A stretch of DNA of 64,000 nt from Apodemus sylvaticus (taxonomy: Eukaryota > Chordata > Mammalia > Rodentia > Muridae): the NCBI RefSeq assembly GCF_947179515.1, contig NC_067487.1:39384266-39448265 (forward strand). Reading direction: 5' to 3'. The position numbers and the translations under genes are program-made. Shown in pieces: positions 22,235 to 33,940 of this stretch. How positions within the stretch are numbered: the stretch's first letter is position 1; every line of letters starts with the position of its first letter. The notes under the pieces were generated by a model. That model was not told the origin of the DNA, ran no database searches, and saw only the letters and a list, made by a program, of their open reading frames with translations.

Positions 22235-23385
22235 CACTGCAAGACTAGGGGCATCCTTTCCCACTGAGGCCAGAGACGGCAGCCCAGTAAAGGAACAGGA
22301 TCTACAGGCAGGCAACAGATTTAGCGATAGCCCCTGCTCCAGCTGTTGGAGAACCCATATGAAAACCAAGTTGCACATCTGCTACATATGCGCAGGAGTC
22401 TAGGTCCTGCCCGTGCTGCCTCTTTGGTTGGTGGTTCAGTCTCTGGGAGCCCCCAAGGGTCCAGGTTAGTTACCTCTGTTGGTCTTCCTCTGGCATCCCC
22501 ATCCTCTTCATGTCCTTCAATCCTTCCCTCAACGCTTTCATAAGACTCTTTTAGTTCCATCTAATATTTGGCTGTGGATCTCTGCGTCTTTTCCATTGGC
22601 TCCTAGGTGGAGTCTCTCAATACAATTATGCTAGGCTCCTGTCTGCAGGCATACTAGAGTATCATTAAACGTATCAGAGATTGGTTCTTGCCCGAGGGAT
22701 GGGTCTCCATTTGGGTCAGTCATTGGTTGGTCTCTCCCTCCTGCTCTGCTCTTTGTCCCTGCACCTCTTGTAGGCAGGACACATTTTGGGTCTAAGGTTT
22801 CATTTGTGGGTTGCTGTTTTTAATCCCTCCACTGGGAGTCCTGTCTGGCTATAGGAGGTGACCACTTCAGGATCCATGTCCTTCACGGCTAGAAGTCTCA
22901 GCTGGAGTCGTCCCCATAGAAATCTTGGGGCCTCCCCACTCTACAAGTCTCTGGCACATCCTAGAGATTGTCCTCCCCACCCACTGATTTCGGTTCTCTT
23001 TCCCCTGCTCTCCCTACAGCTGATCTCCCCACCCTGTTCACTTCCCCACACCCTCTCCCATCTGGTTCCCTTCCTTCATTCACCTCAGATATCTATTGTA
23101 TTTCCTCTTCTGAGTGAGATTCAAGCATGCTCCCTTGGGCCTTCCTTGTTATTTGGCTTCTTTGGGTCTGTGGATTATAGCATGGTTATCTTGTACTTTA
23201 TGGCTAATATACATTCATAAGTGAAAACATATCATGCATGTTCTTTTGAGTCTGGGTTACCTCACTCAGGATGATATTTTCTAGTTCCAATCATTTGCCT
23301 GATCCAATGAGTGACCTCATTTTTAATAGCTGAGTAGTATTCCATTGTGAATCATTCACCACATTTTCTTTATCCATTTTGTGAT
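22050..23385 (-). mobile_element. Antisense L1, 3' UTR and ORF2 end (Lx-like)
   Basis: The plus strand begins with a TTTATTTA-rich tail complement. It continues through TTTTCCTCTGAGAAGGGGG, TTTGGTTGGTGGTTCAGTC and TGATATTTTCTAGTTCC, and stops near the CCATTGTGAATCATTC region of the ORF2 C-terminus. It contains a (CA)n array. The open frames across it are non-coding. Confidence 0.88.
22199..22233. repeat. (CA)n microsatellite inside L1
   Basis: About 17 CA units within the antisense L1 3' UTR. Confidence 0.97.
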
Positions 23386-26040
23386 TATTTTTAAGATGAC
23401 ATCTTAAGATTTTTAAAATGTTTGTTATGAACAAACAATAAATCAAAAATAACCAAGTATGAAAACATCAAAATAAAACACCTATACAACAAAGGAAATA
23501 AAAGTAAACTTATTTTAATTTAATTAATTTCAATTTAGTTGTATTAATTCACATATAAGACTTTTTTATTATTTAAACTTTTAGGCAAAAGTTTAAATAA
23601 TATAAAACATGGCATGGGCCAAGAAGTTTTCTCTTCTTTTTAGTCTTCTATGCATGAAACCTGCCAATAATAAACACCCAGTGGATGGAATCTCTTTCAA
23701 CCATTAAATTTGATTTATATTTTAAACAAAAAGCAAACAAAACAAAAACTGGAGAAAATGAATTATTTCAAGATAATTTAGCAGCTGTGTAGAAAACTTA
23801 AAATGGAGAGTTAGGAATTATACAAAGACAACTCAAAAACAAGCCTTGCCCTTGGCACTCTATGCACAGTACACTATGCTGTGAACATACTTGGTCCAGT
23901 TTTAGCATCTGGAAGTTTCAGGCAGGTTCCAGCTTATTTGAAATTCCTCAGCACTGATCATCAACACAAAGTGGTCTTGCAAGTTGCCAGAAGTGTATTC
24001 CCCATTTCAAGTCAAGAATAGCTCTCAGAGTTATTTCCTTGGCTCTCACTTTGTAAAGTGACCAGAGCAGCTGCACAGAAGTGTTGGGTGTCCCCACAGC
24101 AATTCTTTTCAGTGATGTTTCTTTCATTTACTGTCAATTCTTATTTTCGAACAGTTGTCAAGATTTTTTTCCAAGCGCTTCTAATTGTCTGCTCCTTACT
24201 GGCTTTTTTACCCAAACTATTTCATGCTCTTCTTCTCTTGGATTTACCATTACTTGAATGGACTTGTGCATTCTCTAATTCTAAGGGAGTATAGAGTTCA
24301 TTAAAGCTCACAGCAAATGTAGAACCTAATTGTGGCTGCAAACTGTGTAAGCTCTTCGTGTAATATTCTGCCTTAAAAAATTGTGTTCTTTACATAACAG
24401 CATGAATTTTTTAAAGGAACTTTAGTCCCTCCTTTCTTTATTAGAGTTTGTTTATGTCTTCAGGGAATGTCTCTATTTTGTTGCTGACAGATGCTCTGTG
24501 AATTATCAATGAAAAAAATGTGTGAGCCATTTGTATTATTTCTAGGATATAACTTAAGAGAAACCAGGCTTTTACTTATTAGGGACAAAATCCATTACTA
24601 TTGAATTAATAGTGTGAAGGTATATGATTTATTTAATGTTGGTATATTGACCTCATTTATCTCATTTGCATTTATAATCTTCTTCAGTTTTCACTAAAGT
24701 CTAAATTTCTCTTGATACTTTATCAAATTCAAATTATACTTTAAGAGAGACAAGTATAAAGTTGGCCATGTAGGCATGGAAATAGAGAGCTTCAGGTTTG
24801 TGTTTGAAAGGTTTATCTGAAGGTTTATGTTGAACCTAATGAAGATCATAGGCCGTAACTAGTGTTTCATTAAACTTTTCTTGAGTTGCATGTAAAGTGG
24901 AATATACAGGGCTATTAAAGATCATGTTCTATATATTGGAGGCATAAATAACCTTTGGCAAAATATCTAAAGACTACTTTCTCTATTGGGTATAAATTAT
25001 ATAGGGTTACCCATTCTAGAAAAGGGATTACTTCTCTCTAGTTTATGTTCTCCTGTATTTCCTGGTGGATAATAAATCTTCAGCAAGCATTTGAAGAATG
25101 AATGAACAAGCCAAAAACTCCTCAGCATGAAATGTCAATGGTTTATACAAGAAAAGGGAGTCAAACATTTATTTCTTAGATGGCCCTTTGAATTAATGCA
25201 ACTGGGTGCATAGAAGCTACTCTGAAATCACCAAGTCCACATATAGCACTTTTATTGCTGTGTTTTAAAACTAAAATTATATACTATCCTCTTAGTGGTG
25301 AAAATGTCTATGAATTCCATCTACTTATTTATAAAATCCATCATTAGTAATTCATGCTTCATTTTAGCATATGATGATTCTAACATTGACCAATCTGGCA
25401 AAATTTTAATTCCACACTTAAATTATATTGTAATGAAGAGTTAAAAGTATGCTGTCAGTAGACATGGTGGTATACAATGTAGAAGGCATTATGAAATTTC
25501 TCCAAATATTCTAGAAGCTGCGGAATCATACTTTCAACCGTCAGCATCTCCTTTCAAGGTAAAAGCTAAGTGAGAATAAAGGAACTTTTGTTCTTTTAGA
25601 GAAATTCTGACTATGGCCTTGAGTGGCCTCGGTTGCTTTGAATCAAACTATCAGTCTTACTTAACACAGTGGACTTCTAGGTGAAGTCTCTGACTTTTAG
25701 ATGTTGGAAGACTTAAACTAAGGAAGACAGTTTACAGGCAAATTTTAGAGTGGGGATGGGACGATTGCAAGGTCCAGAATATCAGGAAGTCTGCTGGGAA
25801 AGTCTCTCCTAGAAATGTCTGCAAAAACAAGATTGGGGCAATGAAATGGACATGTTATCATAGAAGGGGGGCAGGGATTCCACAAGTTCCCAAGCCTAGA
25901 CCAAAAATTTCAGGGAGCTAATGAATGCTGAGAGAAGTAGAATTAGAATTAGCCTCTTCTAGGGATGAGATCCTTTATCATTGTCAAATTCAATGAACAG
26001 CCCTGAGATTACACACAAACAGCAAAAACAAACTCAATAA
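23386..26040. other. 2.65 kb largely unique sequence
   Basis: No gene, RNA or repeat was confidently recognised in this AT-rich interval. A 78-codon open frame at 24058-24294 has hydrophobic runs but no family resemblance, and no RNA-level signals support it. Confidence 0.45.
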
Positions 26041-26096
26041 TGTATATATACATATATGTGTATATATATGTGTGTGTTTGTGTGTGTGTGTGTGTA
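26041..26096. repeat. TA/TG mixed microsatellite
   Basis: An alternating purine-pyrimidine array of TATA passing into TGTG. Confidence 0.95.
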
Positions 26097-26215
26097 TCCA
26101 TTTACATATGTGTAGATGCACGTAACAATAATAATCAAAGACACAGAGGTTATCAACATGAGGAAAAAATGGAGGAGGGAAAGTGATGTGATTCTATTTT
26201 AATTAAAAACATTTT
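26097..26215 (+). mobile_element. Old L1 3' end
   Basis: The run AACAATAATAATCAAAGACA, followed by a GGAGGAGGGAAAGTGATG section and an A-rich end, is typical of old rodent L1 (Lx9-like) 3' ends. Confidence 0.5.
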
Positions 26216-26249
26216 AAAATAAATTAAAAAATTTTTTTATTCTAAACCT

Positions 26250-26757
26250 TTTTTATTTATATCTATTTGGTTAATTTATTTATTTACATTTCAAATGTTA
26301 GCCCCCTTCTCAGTTATCTCTCCTCAAATCCCCTATCCCCTCCCCCTCCTCCTGCTTCTGTGAGGGTGCTCCCTCACCCATCCACCCATTCCCACCTCAG
26401 CTCCCTCGATTCCCCTATGCTGTGTCTTCAAGCCTCCACATTATCAAGATGCTCTCCTCCCATTAATGCCAGAAAAGACAATACTTTGCTACAAATGCAT
26501 CTGGAGCCATGGGTCTCTCCATGTGTACTCTTTGATTATTGGTTTTTGGTCCCTGAGAGCTTTGGAGTTCTGGTTACTTGATATTGTTGCACTTCCTATG
26601 GGGTTGCCAATCCCATCAACTTTTCAGTCCTTCCCCTAACTCTTCCATTGGGGACCCAGTGCTCAGTCTGATGGTTGGCTGTGTACATTTGCATCTGTAT
26701 TGGTGAGGATCTGGCTGAGCCTCTCAGGAGACAGCTATACCAGGCTCCGGTCAGCAA
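26250..26757 (-). mobile_element. Antisense L1 3' UTR (Lx-like)
   Basis: The plus strand shows TTTACATTTCAAATGTTAGC, a C/T-rich section and GGAGACAGCTATACCAGGC, the reverse complement of a rodent L1 3' UTR. It is cut off at its right edge by a younger antisense L1. Confidence 0.85.
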
Positions 26758-27310
26758 GTGTTTCTTTTCTTTTCTTCTTCTTTTTTTTTATTCGATATAT
26801 TTTTTATTTACATTTCAAATGATTTCCCCTTTTCTAGCCCCCGACTCCCCGAAAGTCCCATAAGCCCCCTTCTCTTCCCCTGTCCTCCCACCCACCTCTT
26901 CCCACTTCCCCGTTCTGGTTTTGCCCTATACTTCTTCACTGAGTCTTTCCAGAACAAGGGGCCACTCCTCCTTTCTTCTTGTACCTCATTTGATGTATGG
27001 ATTATGTTTGGGGTATTCCAGTTTTCTAGGTTAATATCCACTTATTAGTGAGTGCATACCATGATTCACCTTTTGAGTCTGGGTTACCTCACTTAGTATG
27101 ATGTTCTCTAGGTCCATCCATTTGCCTAAGAATTTCATGAATTCATTGTTTCTAATGGCTGAATAGTACTCCATTGTGTAGATATACCACATTTTTTGCA
27201 TCCACTCTTCTGTTGAGGGATACCTGGGTTCTTTCCAGCATCTGGCAATTATAAATAGGGCTGCTATGAACATAGTAGAGCATGTATCCTTATTACATGG
27301 TGGGGAATGG
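26758..27310 (-). mobile_element. F-type-like L1, antisense, nested
   Basis: The plus strand starts with a T-rich tail and TTATTCGATATATTTTTTAT, the reverse of the F-type-like L1 end. It continues into the ORF2 C-terminus up to TACATGGTGGGGAAT. On the minus strand the final ORF2 codons (ending LISGY at about 27031) are well preserved. No convincing TSD was found. Confidence 0.92.
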
Positions 27311-27786
27311 GAGAAGAATGGCAGAATTGCTATTGCGGTAGAGATATGTGAATCTGTAAAGAACACATATCTATTTTACTATGCTTGATAAATGCCAGAA
27401 AAATATATCTCAGCATTAGGGAAAGGGAAATTAAAAAATATGACACTTGAATTTCTTTAAATTCCGAACAAATTCAACACACCTAAATGACCAACTGATG
27501 ATCTCTTATTCCAGATAATAATATCTTATTCTTTCCAGGATATGGAAAAAAAGGAAGAAAAAAGAGACACTTAATGGCCCCTCTAGATAACAACAGCAAA
27601 TAGAATCATTTACCTTCCATAATACTTCAAATGTTACATAGAGAAAGAAATTGCCTTGTAATCAACATGTAAAACAGTGAACACTTTTGTGTCCATATAC
27701 AAAAGCCAAATAGGAATCTAGACTTAAGTTCTGTTCCTTAAAAATTGACTCAAAATTAGTTGTAGAGTTGATTATAAACTATAATA
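27311..27786. other. Unassigned AT-rich sequence
   Basis: Nothing recognised. Confidence 0.4.
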
Positions 27787-27962
27787 CAGTGGTTTTCAAC
27801 ATTCCTAACGTTGTGACTTTCTAATACTATTCCTTATATTGTTATCCTTATAAAATTATTTTTGTTGTTACTGTATAGCTGTAATCTTGCTACTCTAATG
27901 AATATTTTTGGAGATACAAGTTTGACCAAGGGGTCCTGCGCCCCACTGATTGAAAACAGCTG
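27787..27962 (+). mobile_element. URR1-like hAT-Charlie transposon
   Basis: It opens CAGTGGTTTTCAACATTCCT and contains AAAATTATTTTTGTTGTTAC. It closes with GATTGAAAACAGCTG, a decayed inverted copy of the start. The 8-bp TSD expected for hAT elements is no longer clear. Confidence 0.85.
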
Positions 27963-28105
27963 TTATACAATGTTTAAAAGATACCCAGGATAAAATTTAG
28001 ATGATAATAGATTTTCTGAAATCTTTACAGTTAACACCAAAACCAGAATCTGTGAATGTTGGCGTATTTTTTTTTTAATTATTTTATTGGGTTCTTGTAC
28101 CTTTA

Positions 28106-28227
28106 TCTCCCTTCCAACCCTCTTCCTCCTCCTCCTCCTCCTCCTCCTCCTCCTCCTCCTCCTCCTCCTCCTCCTCCTCCTCCTCCTCCTCCTCCTTTCC
28201 TTTTCCTTCTCCTCCTTTCCCTTTCAG
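28106..28227. repeat. (CTC)n polypyrimidine tract
   Basis: About 120 bp of nearly pure pyrimidine with at least 24 CTC triplets between 28121 and 28196, ending in CCCTTTCAG. Poly-Pro and poly-Glu frames across it are artefacts. Confidence 0.97.
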
Positions 28228-28489
28228 GGCTCTGGCATTTAGTCTCTCTCCAGAGTCCCCAAGAATTAAACTATCTACAGCTGGCAAAGATCATGCCCCT
28301 CCTAGAGCATGAGACAATCATAGTCAGCTGTGGACGGACTGAAGCAGCCCCATATCCCACACCTGGGATTAAAGCAAAAACATATTCATATAACATAACT
28401 GGGTTTTTAAAGCCAAAATTCTCACTACACATGAAGAAGAGTGATGAGTTGATTGTTAGTGACACTGGAGGTGTCTGAAAACATGGAGT

Positions 28490-28770
28490 TAACCCTCTGG
28501 CTCAGACAAAGGGTATGCAGACGTGTCCAAAAAGCATACCAGCAAATTTAAAAACCCAGTAAAAAAAGAAAAGCCAAACAGCCAAAAGATCTGAACAGAG
28601 ACTCCAAAAGGCAAATGTAAAACAGAAATAGAAAAGGTGCTTAACTTCCAGGCTCCTTCATATATAAGCAGGGATTGCTAGTTCTACTGACAATGAATTA
28701 CATTAATTAGGAAGGTCAAATCGCCCAAAGAATACATAAAGAAATGCTGGCACGGCACGTTTTTAGGGTG
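28490..28770 (+). mobile_element. Very old L1 ORF2 C-terminal fragment
   Basis: The order of short matches (CAAAAGATCTGAACAGAGAC, AAAAGGTGCTTAAC, AATGCTGGCACGG) follows the C-terminal region of old mammalian L1 ORF2. Divergence is high and no frame is open. Confidence 0.4.
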
Positions 28771-28863
28771 CAAAGGAAATGAAAAGAATCTTCATTTTTG
28801 AAGAGATGAGAAAACAAAGTTTACAGGTCTTTACCTGTGGTTGTGATTATATCCAGCAGAGAG

Positions 28864-28892
28864 TTGGGGTAGGGGTGGGGTGGGGTGGGGGT
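28864..28892 (+). other. Strong G-quadruplex motif
   Basis: Five runs of four or more G separated by 1-2 nt lie in this 29-bp stretch, exceeding the usual requirement of four G3 runs with loops up to 7 nt. Confidence 0.85.
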
Positions 28893-31800
28893 GAACAACT
28901 CAGTAATCACCATTTGAGAACACAAACCACATATCTGCAGGCAAAGGAAAAGAGAAGAATCTCAATGGGATTCTTCCCTGAGGGAGAAAAAAAAAACAGC
29001 AGAGGAGAGCCAAACCTGTCAATATTATCATTCTTTGTACAATGGCTGAGTATCTCTTCAAGATTCAACAGCACTAATCCAGTTTGTATGCTGAGCACAT
29101 AGTCAAAACTGATTATCCTCACAGCAGGTGTGCACTTTCTTCAGGGAGCAACTGTTCCTGTCTGTCCCTCTGTGAAGAAAGCTCCTGAAAATAATGGTGC
29201 TTTCCATGGGAGGATGATTCTCAAGAGTGTCAATGATTATGCAGAGGATTGAACGGTTGCAGATCCAGAGTCTAATCTCATAAGTTCTTGGCTATCTTTA
29301 ACCTCCTTAATAGCCATTTCTTCCCCTTCTTGGTGTCTGACCTAACATCCGGTGAATGAGCAAGTAAATTCTTTCTCAATGTATTAACAGACCAATTGCT
29401 TCCATTGGCCAAAAAGAACCCTAAAGCAGAGATCTCCCCACTTTGCCTTAACCCACCCACCTAATGTATTTGAAAAGCACAGTCATTTATGACCTCTGTC
29501 ATTAAATAACTTTATCAAACTGTTGTTACCACGTTGAAACATATTATTTGGGAGAAACTTAAATCTGTGTTTCCAGGCCATGGCCACTCATATTTTGCTC
29601 TAGAATAAAGCATTGTTTATTCTCTTTGAGATGAAACTTGTATTTTTATAGTAAAATCTGCCTTCCTCTCAAATACCCAGAGCCTTGATTTGAACATCAT
29701 TACCCTCCCGCTCAGGAGCTGTCTAAGCGGTCTAGGCAGGTTCTACTTTCTTTGAGACGGGTAAAACATTCCTCACATATGAGAACCAGTGAAAGAGAAA
29801 GACTGAAGAACTGAAGAAGACGCCAAAAGCTTCTCCCACTTAGAAGATAAGCAGGTTAATTAAAAAAAAATACTTTATTATAAAAAGGAAAAAAATGAAG
29901 GATGCAAGTAGTCAGATGAATTAGTTTTGAATTTTCGTTGAATTTCAATTTTATTTATTCAGGACAGGTAATGACAAAACACATTTTAAAAACTGTCTTA
30001 TAATTCTTTTCATGAGGTGTTTGAATGGGTCTCTCTAGTCAAAATAAAGGGGTTATCCGGACTGTAATTCTTCAGGCTCCCTGGAAAATCAAGTCTCTGT
30101 GTACTGACTAGGTTAAAGGCTGGTCATACCCCACGGTCACATCCTCTTTCTTTTTAAAGTCATGTGTCACAGTTTAAGTTCTTCACTACAGACCCCTCTA
30201 GTATGCCATATTCCTCTTTTCCTTTTAAGACTCTTCTGTTACCATTGGGCTCACCTACATAACTGGGTTTACCATCCCCTGATTTTCTTCAAGTTGATGT
30301 TTAGCAACTTTAATTGTATCTGCTATGTTAATTTCACCTTGCCACATAAAATACTCATAAAAGGCTTGATGATTATGATACATGACTCTGGGGCACAGTG
30401 TTCTGTCTGTGGTAATAAAAACTAAGGTGTTGCTGTCACATCCATAATAACAAGTTAGCAAATGAATTAGACTCCAACTCCCCAGGTCCATGGAAACACA
30501 GAAAATGATCCTGTCCACTTGATGAGAGAGGCTGACTAATTACTTTGAAAGCCTTTCCAGGGAAATTTGTGTCTTCAGGTTATGGATGAAGTAGATGGAC
30601 ATGACCCTGACATGTTTATATTCTCTGAATGTGCTTACATATCTGAGTGGGTTTAGTGTGTTGGCTTGATTATTTTTTCTGTCTTTAAAAGATGAGGGTA
30701 ATGTTTTACAAGCTTTTATATAGGCAGCCAGTCTTGTTTTTGCATTCTTACTAGGAGGGAGAAAAAAATAGATGAGAAGACACTGCAAGGATACTCACTA
30801 ATCATTTGACGACAAAAGATTTATCTGTTATTTAAGGCTATAGATCTATTCCTAACTTCCTTAGAAACGCTTTGGTGTGAAATCATAGAATATCCAAGAG
30901 ACATCTGACCTGAGTTCTGAGAACTGGTAATTTCAGCGATTCATGAAAAGAGTAAAATCTAGAATTAATTTTTTTCTCTTGAGAGTTATCATATTGGGAA
31001 TAGATTGCCTGGTTGTCACCTGCATACCCTTCTGAGAGCCCCAAATTATGGTGTGTGGAGTTCCCACCCTTCACAAAGCCTGCCCACAGACCAGAAAACG
31101 CTCTGGCTCATTCTGAATACTCCCTGTCAGTCAGACCTGTAGAAGTCGAATTTTATCTGACCTGTAACTCTTAAATGTGTTCTCTTATGAGTAGGAAGGT
31201 ACCTTTGGGCCTCATATGGAGGGGGCAATACATTCAGATGCCCCAAATATAGGATGAAGAAGTTGACAACATCCCTTAAGGGCAGTGGTGTAATACGTTT
31301 TCTAATTGTGTCCAAGACAGAATTTTTAGGATTATGTAATTGTTTTCCAATTCTCACTCTTCCCAAATAAACATCTGGACAGAATTATAAAGTCCTTGCA
31401 GAACATGGGTAGAGATTGGGTCCTGCATTTCTGTTTTGTCCTGCATTTCTATGTTTTAGATGATAAGCTAGGGGTTGTTCTCACTGACATTGTCTTCCTA
31501 TTCCGTAAACTTTACCCCATGTAAAATTATCTCCCCCAGAGCGGCAGTCTTAAAGCTACTGACCTTTAGAGATTTACACCATTTTCTAAACATGTTTTGA
31601 GAAACACAACCCTGGCTTCCTGAGCCATTCTGGGTCTACTGTGTGCATCCACTCTGCGTCTGCCTTCATTAGTGAGCCCGTTCTCACAGCACACTGTGAG
31701 CCAATTAATCTGATTTCTCTAATCATGAGTGGTCTAATCATTCACTCTTCAAAGTGGCAAGAGATTTCTCAGAAACCACTTTGGGTTTTGGCGAAGTGGA

Positions 31801-33743
31801 GCGGCTGCATCAACAGTGATTTTGATTTTGCTCTACGGGCAGAGGACAAAAATGAACGTTTTGTTTCCCAGCTTAAAGCTCCCGCTTACTTCAGCAAGGA
31901 AAGGTGTGATGACATCACTGGCTTATTTTGGTTATTCACAAACTAAATAGATATGGTAATTCAAGTATTAGTGATCTGGTGTTCGGATTGTGATATTTTG
32001 TGAGAGAAAAAGTAAGAAGGCTGTTGAAGATCTTTTAGTGGATATTTGACCCTCCTTTTAATGCCAATTCAAGCATCCAAAAAACAAGTCATTTATAAAA
32101 TTAGGGGTGAAGTTATGGATTCCCTTGGTAATTGATTGAAACTATGAATCCCTTTACCAGAAAATGGTATGGACCTATACCATATATCTAGATAATCAAA
32201 AGCATTCAGATGAACATGTATATGTAGTTCTTCTGAAGAATTCATGTTCAGCATGGACCCTCCCTTTCAAAAGCTTGCCCAGACGATGTATTCTGTGGAA
32301 AGGGACCCATGCCTCTTCTTCCCTCATAGCTGTCTTCATGCTGCACCACCAGCTACTCCTGAATTACTCCTCTCACGCTACATCAATGAGGATCACTCAC
32401 ATTAAGCATGGGCAGTGTAGCTGCCCAGCCTCCACTCTGACGTCACATTTATTTTTAGAATGTTTCGCGTCGCTGACGTTGGTGGTGAGAAAACACAATT
32501 TGAAAAATAACTACAATTGGGAAACTCTGCAGTTAAGTAATCCACAGAGAAAGACATGGTTATATTTGCTAAAAAAAGGTGGTGGTGGGGCAGGGATGGT
32601 GTAAAAGACCATTTCCCTCCTCCCGGTGGAAACTCAGCAATCGAGAACAGTGCTAGATTTTTTTCATTCAAGCACCTCTGTCTTTCTGCCATTCTCTGGA
32701 GTGCGCCTACCCCAGACCATTACTCTCATTTGCCCAGATATATTTGCTCTTTAGTGCTCACTTTAACATTGTGGGGTTGTTTTTTGTTTTTTGTTTTCTG
32801 TTTGTTTGTTTGTTTTGTATAAAACACTGAGGATGAGAATGATAGACTAAAGTTATTGCTTTTTGTGCCATGCTCTCATCAAGTGGATCTCTGTCACACG
32901 TTCTTTCTTGGCTAAGAGCTCCCCTCCCTCTCAGTGTTCCTGGGACTATATTGCATCCAACTCAAAAGAAGAAAGCGCAAGTAGAATTGCGGAAGCTCTT
33001 CTTGGCGACTTCTAGTTTATTCCTGGACAAGCAGCTTGGTGTGCCATGCTCTGAAAACAATTCAGGACATGTTCTGCAGGTTACTACCATGCACCAATCC
33101 CCAGTTCTCTCCACTTCTCAAGAGTTCAGCTTTGCCAGTGTGTAAGAATAGGACATACAGGAAGACACAATAAAAGTTTAGATTGCCCTGCCTGGGAGAA
33201 CAGGGACATCATTTGCCTCACAGATTCATCAAGAGATTCACAGATTCATCGTCTGTAATAAAATGCGAAGTCATCCATCTCAATCAGATTGGTCACAGGA
33301 CCAGAAAATTGTATCCAGACACCTAAAATATCAAACTTTAGTTTTAAACTTTTATGCTGCCTTTGGGGCATGGACCTCTGGTAGGCTTTACAGCATCGGC
33401 TGGACCAATCCCATTTTTAAACTCTTTTTAAAAATAAAGGCTGCTTTCAGCTGCTTGGAGGAGAAATGTGAGCCCCGAGTGGCACAAATGATACTCGTCT
33501 GCATTGTAAGACTTTGGTGGTTATAATCATGGCATAAGCAAAAGTCAGAACTAATGGCTTCATTATGGACTGAGTGAAGTGGGTCCTTTGTCAATGAACA
33601 TGGGGTGTGGAGTAAGGATGGCGAGACCCCCTCCCCAACTTTACCCACGGTGGGTTAAGAGGCTTTCAGATTAAAAAAAAAAAGAAAAAAGAAAAAAAAA
33701 ACAGACTAAAATAGTGGCTCATGAGAAGATGTGAAAAGACAAG
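28893..33743. other. Repeat-poor island (about 4.8 kb)
   Basis: I recognise no L1, SINE, LTR or DNA-transposon sequence here, which stands out in a window otherwise packed with them. Short open frames exist on both strands, the longest of 146 codons at 32164-32604, but none resembles a known domain. The segments 31640-31960 and 32400-32520 look the most constrained. They keep CpGs and dense AT-core motifs such as homeodomain-like TAAT, including CCAATTAATCTGATTT near 31700. Regulatory DNA is a plausible role but cannot be shown from one sequence. Confidence 0.5.
32438..32480. promoter_or_regulatory. CRE / MEF2 / CRE-half-site cluster
   Basis: A perfect palindromic CRE (TGACGTCA, 32438-32445) is followed 3 bp later by TTATTTTTAG (32449-32458), whose reverse complement CTAAAAATAA fits the MEF2 consensus. 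TTTCGCGTCG and a second CRE half site (TGACG, 32474-32478) come next. CREB/ATF proteins bind the CRE and MEF2 factors the AT-rich site, a pairing found in activity-dependent enhancers. The region keeps several CpGs in an AT-rich, CpG-poor setting. That it acts as an enhancer is inference. Confidence 0.5.
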
Positions 33744-33940
33744 AGTGGCCAGGCACGCCTTTAATCCCAGCACTCTGGGAGGCAGAGGCAGGTGGATTTC
33801 TGAGTTTGAGGCCAGCCTGGTCTACAGAGTGAGTTCCAGGACAGCCAGGGCTACACAGAGAAACCCTGTCTCGAGAACACAACAAAACAACAACAAACAA
33901 ACAAACATAAAAAACCAGACCAAAACAAAACAAAACAACC
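33744..33940 (+). mobile_element. B1 SINE
   Basis: It contains CACGCCTTTAATCCCAGCAC and GAGGCCAGCCTGGTCTACAG, then CAGAGAAACCCTGTCTCGAG and a CAAA-rich tail. The first approximately 10 bp are shortened compared with a usual B1. It is less diverged than the copy at 7.5 kb. No clear TSD was found. Confidence 0.96.

Noticed and set aside
28056..28478. 140-codon frame with a poly-Pro run
   Set aside because: The run is the (CTC)n tract. The rest has no recognisable domain and sits in no transcript model.
32164..32604. 146-codon frame in the repeat-poor island considered as an exon
   Set aside because: There is no domain similarity, no codon bias visible by eye, and it runs through the CRE/MEF2 cluster. 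Regulatory DNA is a better reading.
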